Positions 22,965-30,288 of a stretch of 64,000 nt of DNA are shown in pieces. How positions within the stretch are numbered: the stretch's first letter is position 1; each line of letters opens with the position of its first letter. The translations under genes were made by a program, and so were the position numbers. Source of the stretch: an uncultured Acidimicrobiales bacterium. GTDB lineage: Bacteria; Actinomycetota; Acidimicrobiia; Acidimicrobiales; SZUA-35. Under the pieces are notes generated by a model. It saw only the letters and a program-made list of their open reading frames with translations, was not told where the DNA came from and searched no databases. The DNA is taken from positions 248,001 through 312,000 of the forward strand of contig CALAJV010000016.1 in assembly GCA_937922805.1 (NCBI GenBank), read 5' to 3'.

Positions 22965-24371
22965 GTGTCAACAGCACTGTCGACCAAAGTTCTCGAGGAG
23001 CAACCACAGAAGACATCAAGCGGTGGTGGCGCCAAATGGCGTCGACTGCTTGTTGTCTTTGGTGACTGGGTAGGGTTAGCCGCCGGGATGGCAACGGCCC
23101 AGATTGTTACTGGCGCGCCCATTGATATCTACTTCCTCGCTGTTTATCCAACGGTATTCTGGGCCTGGTTCTTTGCTCTGAACTTGTACGACTCTCGAGT
23201 CGTTACCGCTAGGAGCAGCGAACTTGGAGGCATCGGTCGGAGCGCAATCCGATCTGCCGCGGTCATCGGGGTTCTCGATCTCGTCTTCAGCCAAAGTCGA
23301 GAACTACGGACCTTGGTTGTATTCGTTTTGCTAACCACGCTGTTCGTTTCGCTGGTAAGAGAAGTAGTGCGGGCCATCTTCAGCCGACGACGCAAATCCG
23401 GGCGAGGTTTGTGGGCTTCTGTCCTTGTCGCAAACAACGATGACGCTGATCGACTAATGGCTAGCATGGGCTTAGGCAGCGCCAACTATCACTCAGTCGT
23501 CGAGACAGTCGACCCAACTGACATCGAAGACCCCGAAGCGCTTTTAACTCGAACCGTAGCAGCGGCCCGTGGGGCGGAAGCTCACGGTGTGGTGCTGGTC
23601 GAATCATCAGTAGATGCCTCCACCGCCAATACTATTGTTCGCGGTTTGCTCGATGCCGGCTTCTATGTCGACTTAGCTTCAGGGCTCTCAGACATCTCAC
23701 CCGACCGGCTGCAATCCCAGCCACTTGGGGCCGGGTTGGCTACTTGGATTGCACCACGGCCTAGAGACGGGTGGCGTTCAAACGCCAAGCGAGCATTCGA
23801 CATTGCGGTCGCCGCCACCGTACTGGTGCTCGTCTCGCCGGTGTTTGTTGTGCTGGCTGCTCTCGTTCGATTTACCTCAGCTGGTCCGGTCTTCTTTCGT
23901 CAAGAGCGAGTTGGGCGACACGGTGAACCGTTCAAAATGTTGAAGTTTCGCTCAATGGTCGAGAATGCTGAAGCGTTGCTCGATGACCTGCAAGATGAGA
24001 ACGAAAACGACGGCGCTCTGTTCAAGATGGCTTCGGACCCTCGGGTCACCAAGATCGGCCGGTTTATCCGCAAGACATCACTCGACGAGCTTCCCCAACT
24101 AATTAACGTGCTCCGCAACGACATGAGCTTGGTGGGTCCTCGACCAGCCTTGCAATCAGAAATGGCGGCATGGGACCCAGAGCTGTACTCCCGTCTGCAG
24201 GTCAAACCCGGAATCACTGGCATGTGGCAAGTCTCGGGTCGGAGCGAAACAACGTTCTCGGAGTACAGCCGGTTAGATCTCTACTACGTCCACAACTGGT
24301 CGCTTGCGGTAGACCTAACGATCTTGGCCAAGACCCTTCCAGCGGTGCTACGCAGCGAAGGGGCGTACTAG
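22965..24371 (+). CDS. Polyprenyl-phosphate sugar-1-phosphate transferase (polysaccharide initiation)
   Basis: A 468-aa membrane enzyme of the WbaP/WcaJ class that loads the first sugar phosphate onto undecaprenyl phosphate. Four N-terminal membrane segments (~30-115) precede a CoA-binding-like domain (~145-260). The catalytic domain follows: KRAFDIAVAATVLVLVSPVF membrane helix, GPVFFRQERVGRHGEPF, KFRSMVENAE, TKIGRFIRKTSLDELPQ, SLVGPRPAL and KPGITGMWQVSGRS. Start GTG 22965 has no clear Shine-Dalgarno. It opens the surface-polysaccharide region. Confidence 0.93.
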   Translation: MSTALSTKVLEEQPQKTSSGGGAKWRRLLVVFGDWVGLAAGMATAQIVTGAPIDIYFLAVYPTVFWAWFFALNLYDSRVVTARSSELGGIGRSAIRSAAVIGVLDLVFSQSRELRTLVVFVLLTTLFVSLVREVVRAIFSRRRKSGRGLWASVLVANNDDADRLMASMGLGSANYHSVVETVDPTDIEDPEALLTRTVAAARGAEAHGVVLVESSVDASTANTIVRGLLDAGFYVDLASGLSDISPDRLQSQPLGAGLATWIAPRPRDGWRSNAKRAFDIAVAATVLVLVSPVFVVLAALVRFTSAGPVFFRQERVGRHGEPFKMLKFRSMVENAEALLDDLQDENENDGALFKMASDPRVTKIGRFIRKTSLDELPQLINVLRNDMSLVGPRPALQSEMAAWDPELYSRLQVKPGITGMWQVSGRSETTFSEYSRLDLYYVHNWSLAVDLTILAKTLPAVLRSEGAY

Positions 24372-24481
24372 CCGCAGTCGGGTCTTCTACAACCGCGACA
24401 AGTACAACCCCGCACCGCGTGATTCGGCCCAGTTCGCCGACTACGCGAACTCAATAACATTTTCGCTCGGGCCAGAAAGTT

Positions 24482-25171
24482 CTAGGCCGCGCTTTGATTG
24501 GGGCTATCACCTGGGGCCTGCGCTGGAGGTGGCGAATACCTAACTGGTCCGGACCATTTGGCAATCGTCTGGCGCTTTCCCATGTTCAAACGCTCGGCCA
24601 GCCACGCTTCGTGGGCTGCCTTCAAATGAGCCGGAAGCCGTTCAGCTTGTCGAGCCGTTAGGGGAGGAAGTCGTCTTCTTACCGTGAGTGATTGACCCAC
24701 CCTTTGTGCAGTTCCGAATCGACAGGCTCGTTCGATTGATCGCCAAAACGGCCCGTGTTTGCCTCCTTTCATTCCTAGACCAAGCTCTTGTGCCCACGGC
24801 AGTGGTTCTAGAACGAAGCCCTCAGGATTCCGTTCAAGCTCAATAGCTAGCCTGCGGAGCAGTAAAAGACACGATGGTCCGAGGATCGATAGCCAGAACT
24901 TCTCGACGTACATCGATCGGGGATCGTGGCCAAGTTGATCAAGAACCGGATCGGGCCACGCAGTGACCGACAACTGCTCCTCGGGAAAAGTCGGTATCCG
25001 CTGTTCTAACTGGTTCGAGCTCGAACCGGGGCCTAAGGAACTAGGTGCCGGGCCGGCCCACCCAGGAGGAGGTGGCACCTTTCTCGCTTGTCGGCTTGTC
25101 GGTGGGCCGTCAGATGCGTTGCCAGAACCAGCCGGGCTCGCCGAGCTAGTTGGGTCTTCAGTGTTGGTCAT
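24482..25171 (-). CDS. Conserved-looking protein of unknown function
   Basis: A 229-aa protein. The first ~75 residues are disordered (Ser/Gly/Pro rich, VPPPPGWAGPAP). The folded part has WPDPVLDQLGHDPRSMYVEKFWLSILGPS then LLLRRLA, a hydrophobic helix pair that could be membrane-associated, followed by a basic region (FGTAQRVGQSLTVRRRLPPL, LPAHLKAAH). ATG 25171 follows AGGCGG at suitable spacing; an in-frame TTG at 25189 overlaps that site and was rejected. I recall similar WL-x-x-LGPS proteins in actinobacteria, all of unknown function. Confidence 0.7.
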   Translation of the reverse strand: MTNTEDPTSSASPAGSGNASDGPPTSRQARKVPPPPGWAGPAPSSLGPGSSSNQLEQRIPTFPEEQLSVTAWPDPVLDQLGHDPRSMYVEKFWLSILGPSCLLLLRRLAIELERNPEGFVLEPLPWAQELGLGMKGGKHGPFWRSIERACRFGTAQRVGQSLTVRRRLPPLTARQAERLPAHLKAAHEAWLAERLNMGKRQTIAKWSGPVRYSPPPAQAPGDSPNQSAA

Positions 25172-25338
25172 TTTCTTTCCGCCTGTCAATCAGCCCAGAT
25201 AGGGCGCTTATCAACTAGGGGGAAGTAGACGTGCTAAACGTATCCCAAGATCGAAGATTGATCAAGGGGGCTTGGAAACCACCGCGAGATTTAGTCCAGT
25301 TGTACTCGCAGCCCTTGGACTCAGCTGGTGGAGAACGA

Positions 25339-25344
25339 TAGCGT
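25339..25344 (+). promoter_or_regulatory. Candidate -10 (TAGCGT) of the sirtuin
   Basis: TAGCGT ends 6 nt before GTG 25351. Confidence 0.35.
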
Positions 25345-25350
25345 CAAAGC

Positions 25351-26136
25351 GTGAGCCACGACTTCTACCCAAAACAGTCCGACGAACTTGACGCCGCCAT
25401 CGCAGAGGCAGCTGCGCTTATCGATGGGGCCGAACGAGTAGCAGTTCTGACCGGCGCCGGAATTTCAACCGATTCGCGAATTCCGGACTACCGAGGTCCG
25501 CAAGGAGTTTGGACTAAGAACCCGAAGGCGGAAAAACAAGCGACGATTAGCAACTATCTGGCCGACCCAGAGGTGCGGATTAAGGCATGGCGTACCCGTT
25601 TGGACAGTCCAGTTTGGGGAGCCGAGCCAAACCGCGGCCACCTAGCCCTACTTCGTCTCGAACAACGCCGCAAGCTAGATCTGATCGTTACTCAAAACGT
25701 AGACGGACTGCATCACGATGCCGGCTCCGATCCGGAACGAGTCGTCGAAATCCACGGGTCCGTTCGGGACGTAATATGTATGAGTTGCGACTACCGTGCC
25801 CCGATGCGAGTGGCGTTGGATCGGGTTCGCCTTGGTGAGGACGATCCGAGCTGTCCTCAATGTCAAGGAATCCTCAAGTCGGCGACCATTAGTTTTGGCC
25901 AGAACCTGGTCGAAGAAGACTTAGAACGAGCCTTTCTCGGAGCAGCCGAATGCGACTTGCTATTAGCGGTTGGGTCGACGCTGGCGGTATTTCCGATTGC
26001 CCGGGTAGTGCCGATCGCCAAAGCCGCTGAGGCCAAAATAATTATCGTCAATGGAAGCGAAACCGAGATGGATCAGATGGCTGACGTGGTGGTCACCGGT
26101 TCGATCAGCGATGTCTTGCCTCGAATGCTTGGCTAA
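25351..26136 (+). CDS. cobB: Sir2-type NAD-dependent protein deacylase
   Basis: A 261-aa sirtuin that removes acyl groups from lysines using NAD. The NAD motif is TGAGISTDSRIPDYRG (canonical Gly replaced by Arg in S-R-I-P-D), then TQNVDGLHH, catalytic His135 in VEIHGSVRD, four zinc cysteines (143, 146, 168, 171: CMSC and CPQC) and VGSTLAVFP. Length is typical. The rhodanese-ThiF gene follows after 9 bp, but it has its own apparent leaderless promoter. Confidence 0.93.
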   Translation: MSHDFYPKQSDELDAAIAEAAALIDGAERVAVLTGAGISTDSRIPDYRGPQGVWTKNPKAEKQATISNYLADPEVRIKAWRTRLDSPVWGAEPNRGHLALLRLEQRRKLDLIVTQNVDGLHHDAGSDPERVVEIHGSVRDVICMSCDYRAPMRVALDRVRLGEDDPSCPQCQGILKSATISFGQNLVEEDLERAFLGAAECDLLLAVGSTLAVFPIARVVPIAKAAEAKIIIVNGSETEMDQMADVVVTGSISDVLPRMLG

Positions 26137-26139
26137 GAT
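26134..26139 (+). promoter_or_regulatory. Candidate -10 (TAAGAT) of the rhodanese-ThiF gene
   Basis: TAAGAT overlaps the sirtuin stop and ends 6 nt before ATG 26146. Confidence 0.45.
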
Positions 26140-26145
26140 CGATTA

Positions 26146-27306
26146 ATGACGACTTTTCGAGAACTGTTGGCTGCGACTAAGGCCGAGATCTCCGAAGTCG
26201 AACCAGCTGAGGCTGAGCGGGTCAGCGGAGCCGGGGCGCTGATACTCGACGTTCGTGAGCCAGACGAGACAGCACAAGGTATCGTTCCCGGATCGATCGA
26301 GATTGTTCGTGGCAATCTTGAAGCGACAATCGAGGCTCGAATTCCAGACAAAGAAACCGAGATTGTCGTCATGTGTGCTGGTGGTGTCCGATCTGCGTTC
26401 GCGGCCAAGACACTACGGCAACTGGGCTATAGCCGCGTGTCGTCGATGGCCGGGGGCTTCGGCCGGTGGAAAGACGAGGGTCGCAAATGGGTAACCCCCC
26501 AAGTTCTAACCGGGGAGCAGAGAAAACGCTACAACCGCCACCTTCTACTTCCCGAAGTAGGCGAGCAGGGACAGAAGACCTTACTTAACTCGAACGTTCT
26601 GCTGCTCGGTGCTGGTGGGTTGGGCTCACCGGCGGCGTTGTATTTGGCCGCCGCTGGCGTCGGAACAATCGGCATAGTCGATATGGACTCGGTCGACGAA
26701 TCGAATTTGCAGCGCCAAATCTTGCACAACACCGATCGGGTCGGGGAGCGCAAGGTCGATTCGGCCCGCAAGACATTGGCGACAATCAATCCCGACATTT
26801 CGATTGTCACGTTTGATGCCCGATTGGGTGCCGACAATGTGATGGACATCTTGAGTGACTTCGATCTTGTGGTTGATGGCGCTGACAACTTCCCCAGCCG
26901 CTACCTCTTGAACGACGCCTCGGTAAAGCTTGGTATTCCAGTTATTCACGGATCAATCTTCCGATTCGAGGGCCAGGTAACTGTGTTTGATCCTCGTAAT
27001 GGACCGACGTACCGAGATCTCGTTCCAAAGCCTCCGCCCCCTGAGTTGGCACCAAATTGTGCTGAAGCTGGAGTGCTCGGAGTGCTGCCCGGCATCATCG
27101 GATCGATCCAAGCCCTCGAAGCGATCAAAATGCTATTAGGCCTGGGAGACTCGCTGATCGGCCGACTCGTAATTTTCGACGCCCTTGAGATGCGTTTCAG
27201 CGAATTCAAACTAGAACCAGATCCGGAAAATCCGGTCACGTATGAGAACCGGGACAAGATCGAAATTGTTGAACTCGACGGTCTCTGCCAACCCAGCTTG
27301 ACCTAG
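26146..27306 (+). CDS. Rhodanese-ThiF/MoeB fusion (sulfur-carrier adenylyltransferase)
   Basis: A 386-aa fusion. Residues ~10-115 are a rhodanese domain with catalytic Cys77 in MCAGGVRS. From ~125 comes an E1-like adenylyltransferase: RYNRHLLLPEVGEQGQKTL, LGAGGLGSPAALYLAAAG, DMDSVDESNLQRQILH, VDGADNFPSRYLLND and APNCAEAGVLGVLPG. It should adenylate the C-terminal glycine of a ThiS/MoaD/CysO-like carrier and deliver sulfur. In MoeZ and MOCS3 the rhodanese domain is C-terminal; here it is N-terminal. Zinc-binding CxxC pairs are absent. No carrier gene is nearby. Confidence 0.9.
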   Translation: MTTFRELLAATKAEISEVEPAEAERVSGAGALILDVREPDETAQGIVPGSIEIVRGNLEATIEARIPDKETEIVVMCAGGVRSAFAAKTLRQLGYSRVSSMAGGFGRWKDEGRKWVTPQVLTGEQRKRYNRHLLLPEVGEQGQKTLLNSNVLLLGAGGLGSPAALYLAAAGVGTIGIVDMDSVDESNLQRQILHNTDRVGERKVDSARKTLATINPDISIVTFDARLGADNVMDILSDFDLVVDGADNFPSRYLLNDASVKLGIPVIHGSIFRFEGQVTVFDPRNGPTYRDLVPKPPPPELAPNCAEAGVLGVLPGIIGSIQALEAIKMLLGLGDSLIGRLVIFDALEMRFSEFKLEPDPENPVTYENRDKIEIVELDGLCQPSLT

Positions 27307-27340
27307 CAAACAACCATCAACCACCACCATGGTTATGGCG

Positions 27341-27346
27341 TAAAAT
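27341..27346 (+). promoter_or_regulatory. Candidate -10 (TAAAAT) of the amidase operon
   Basis: TAAAAT ends 6 nt before ATG 27353, which opens the N-terminal frame of the amidase before an apparent frameshift. It is the best match to the -10 consensus among the leaderless sites. Confidence 0.5.
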
Positions 27347-27445
27347 ACACCCATGGCGACTCGTGTTGAGTCACCTATGATTGCCGCCACCAACAGCCTC
27401 GCAGCGGCTACGTTTCGTTTATTACCAACTCGTCGGGCTCCGCCG

Positions 27446-27454
27446 CCCCCTCCC
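27446..27454 (+). other. Apparent frameshift site in the amidase N-terminus
   Basis: ATG 27353 opens a frame (MATRVESPMIAATNSL, later PTRRAPPP) that stays open to 27589 but loses sense after a CCCCCTCCC tract. From 27448 the amidase frame supplies PSRRRSLSSFIPFLLLG, an ideal basic plus hydrophobic signal anchor with no standard start codon of its own. A -1 shift, or one missing C, in the tract joins both into a normal secreted N-terminus. Confidence 0.55.
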
Positions 27455-27516
27455 GTCGACGATCGCTGTCGTCATTTATCCCGTTCCTTCTACTCGGTGT
27501 TGGAGCGCTTCTCGTC

Positions 27517-30288
27517 GTGTTCCAACCTTGGGACCGCAACGAGCCAGACCAGACATCTGACCAGACCGCGCCGGAACAGTCCAGTCTGAACGCTGAAACG
27601 AACGTTGAAACCGAGACTGTTGTTTTGGAGTCCGGTTGGACGGCTCCCGATGTCTTGTCGCTGTATCACACGCCAATCACGACGGGATTCGAGGGCCAGG
27701 ACGCCGGGGATCACTCAGGGGATTTGGGTAGCGATAGCCTCGAGCCGGACCTAGTCTTTACCGAGCCAGGACATCACCATTTGGCCGAAGAGTTGCTTGC
27801 TCCGGGGACTGAAACCGTCGGCGCCCGCATCACTATCGACCCCGGAGAGTCGAAGAGCGTCATCGTCGGCGGTCTGGGCGGAGCCCACCTGGCCTTTCGG
27901 ATGTTCACCCAAGGGGCCTGGACATCGTGGGATGTGATGGCTAGCTCCCCCTTTGAAGGTCCTGATGGGGACGAAGGTGCAGAGGGCGCAACCGCTAGCG
28001 ATGGTTCTAGCGCGGTCGTGGACAGCGTTGGCCCGGTTTGGCTAAGTGCAGACGTGAAAGCTCTCGAAATCGTTATTGTCGGTGGCCAATCACCAGGTGA
28101 GTTGACGGCGACGATATTGCCTAGCAGCGGAGCTACCGGCTCGGAACCGGTACCGGCAGGACCTTCGACTGCTATGGATGGCGCTCCCGCTGTTATTCCT
28201 CGAAGCCAATGGGCGTCGGCTGGCTGGGACTATGAGAACGAAGATTGCGACAACGGCCCGTCGATTTCTGACACGGTGTCGGCAGTGGTTGTCCACCACA
28301 CTGTGATCGACAACGTCTACAACCGCGATGACGTTCCAGACCTGCTCCGGGCTATTTATCACATGCACGTTCGGGTCAATGGATGGTGCGATATCGGTTA
28401 CAACTATGTCGTTGATCGATTCGGTCGAGTATGGGAGGCCCGTACTGGCAGCGCCGAGGATCTTGTGGTTGGCGGTCACGCCAAAGGGTTCAATACCGGC
28501 ACTATCGGCGTCGCTATGCTCGGCCAGTTCCAGAGCGGAATCCGACCAAACCCAGAAACGCCACCGGCAGCGCTAACCAATGCGGTCAGTCAACTAGCTG
28601 AGGCAAAACTGACCGAGCACGGAATAGACCCAAACGGGCACACATGGCTCAGGAATCGTTCTTCGACCGGAGTCCAGAAGCTGACCGGCGAATCGTGGCA
28701 CTACGTCCCGACGATTCTCGGCCACCGAGACTTGGGGGTAACGAGCTGTCCCGGAGATCTTTCACTCGACTGGCTGCGGGGTTTGCCCGAGTCGATAAAC
28801 GACCGCCGAGACCGCCAACCTCCGTACCAAACAGCGTCGTGGAATTCAAAAGGAAACGGCCCCGGTTTCGTAGTGCTCGATAAACGGGGTGGTCTCCGCG
28901 CTGCTGGTACCGCCCGTGGGATTAGCGAGGTCATCGCTGGAGCGGGTGAAGATCCGACGGTAGAGTCGAACGTTATCGCCGTAGCCGGAGTGGGCGAAAG
29001 TGGCTACGTTCTGACATCGCAATGGGACCTTGTCTCCTACGGCAGCGCTCCACGTTTGATTGTTCCCCGCTATGGAGATCAGCCGCCTGTCGATTTGGTT
29101 TTGCGGTCTGATGGTACGAGTGGATGGGTCCTCGATCAAGGGGGCAACCTCTACGGGTTTGGTGGTCAAGCAGACCTACAGCCAAAGGGTGACGTCGCGT
29201 CGAGTTCAGTCGCAGCTGATATCGACGACGGTGGCAACGGCTACGTACTAGGCGCTGACGGGACAATTTCTCCCGTTGGTGATGCGCCGATAGTGGTAGC
29301 CAAAGCGGCTGGTGGCGAAGCAATCGACCTTGTCGTCAGTGAGTCGACCAGGGCCGACAAGGTGCTTGGTTGGGCGGTGGCGAAAGATGGAACTATTACT
29401 AGTTTCGGGACCGATAGTTCGGTACAACCACAGGTGTTCAAGGTTCAGAGCGAAAACGGAGCACAACCCAAGGAGATCCGAGCCATTGCGGCTGCCACCG
29501 GTGCCGAAGCAGGTGGTTGGATTCTTGACGTCGATGGTCAGCTCTGGCCCTTTAGCGGCGCCCGACATATAACGCCGATTTACGGTGACTCAACCGTTCA
29601 AGACGCTGTTGATTTCGCCGCCGTTGGTTCACTTACAACGGCTGATTTTCTACAAAGCGATAAAGCAATATACGTTGCTGCGCTGTATCAGCTCTTCCAT
29701 GGTCGGCCAGCCACGGGCGAGGAGATCGATCTCGGCGTGTCTGCGCTCGAAGAGGGGTCGGATCGATCGGTACTAGCCGAACAGCTGGCCCGATCCGATT
29801 ATTGGGCCGGCCGAGAAATCGAGCATATGTATCTAGATGTTCTGGGTCGGCCCCCTGATGCTGCGGGTAAGAAGTATTGGGTCGATCAGGTTCGCAGCGA
29901 TCTCCAATACCAGGAGCTAGGTCTCTACTTCTACGGATCACAAGAGTACGTCCAGGGGGCTGGGTCAAACGAGGGTTTCGTCCGACGCCTGTATATAGAT
30001 CTGCTAAATCGGGAACCGGAATCTGAAGGGTTTAGTTACTGGGTCGACCTCCTCAACTCGAATTCAACTGAGCCTCCGGTCGTGACTGAGAGCTTCTATG
30101 CCTCGGTCGAATCGAGGACTGCTAGAGCTCGACGGCTGTATCAGACCATTCTCGGCGTCGAGTTAGAGGAACAAGATCGCCAAGTTTGGGCCGACAAGCT
30201 TCTGGAGATCGATGACTTGGCGTTGGCGGCCGAGATCGCTGGGTCAGGCGACTACTACGACCTTGTCGTGCTAGGGGAAACGCCGTGA
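27517..30288 (+). CDS. Secreted PGRP/amidase_2 peptidoglycan amidase with propeller-like repeats and DUF4214
   Basis: A 923-aa protein counted from GTG 27517; the true N-terminus probably starts at ATG 27353 through a frameshift and adds a signal anchor. Residues ~225-425 form an N-acetylmuramoyl-L-alanine amidase of the PGRP type (IPRSQWASAG, VVVHHT; zinc ligands His260, His403 in GHRD and Cys411 in SCPGD) that strips stem peptides from glycan. Residues ~440-700 hold repeated G-Y-x-L-x-x-D-G units (GWVLDQGGNLYGFGG, GYVLGADGTISPVGDA, GWAVAKDGTITSFG, GWILDVDGQLWPF), likely a beta-propeller. Residues ~715-910 are DUF4214-like repeats (LGRPPDAAGKKYWVDQ, LNREPESEGFSYWVD). Its stop overlaps the SpoIID start. 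Confidence 0.88.
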   Translation: MFQPWDRNEPDQTSDQTAPEQSSLNAETNVETETVVLESGWTAPDVLSLYHTPITTGFEGQDAGDHSGDLGSDSLEPDLVFTEPGHHHLAEELLAPGTETVGARITIDPGESKSVIVGGLGGAHLAFRMFTQGAWTSWDVMASSPFEGPDGDEGAEGATASDGSSAVVDSVGPVWLSADVKALEIVIVGGQSPGELTATILPSSGATGSEPVPAGPSTAMDGAPAVIPRSQWASAGWDYENEDCDNGPSISDTVSAVVVHHTVIDNVYNRDDVPDLLRAIYHMHVRVNGWCDIGYNYVVDRFGRVWEARTGSAEDLVVGGHAKGFNTGTIGVAMLGQFQSGIRPNPETPPAALTNAVSQLAEAKLTEHGIDPNGHTWLRNRSSTGVQKLTGESWHYVPTILGHRDLGVTSCPGDLSLDWLRGLPESINDRRDRQPPYQTASWNSKGNGPGFVVLDKRGGLRAAGTARGISEVIAGAGEDPTVESNVIAVAGVGESGYVLTSQWDLVSYGSAPRLIVPRYGDQPPVDLVLRSDGTSGWVLDQGGNLYGFGGQADLQPKGDVASSSVAADIDDGGNGYVLGADGTISPVGDAPIVVAKAAGGEAIDLVVSESTRADKVLGWAVAKDGTITSFGTDSSVQPQVFKVQSENGAQPKEIRAIAAATGAEAGGWILDVDGQLWPFSGARHITPIYGDSTVQDAVDFAAVGSLTTADFLQSDKAIYVAALYQLFHGRPATGEEIDLGVSALEEGSDRSVLAEQLARSDYWAGREIEHMYLDVLGRPPDAAGKKYWVDQVRSDLQYQELGLYFYGSQEYVQGAGSNEGFVRRLYIDLLNREPESEGFSYWVDLLNSNSTEPPVVTESFYASVESRTARARRLYQTILGVELEEQDRQVWADKLLEIDDLALAAEIAGSGDYYDLVVLGETP

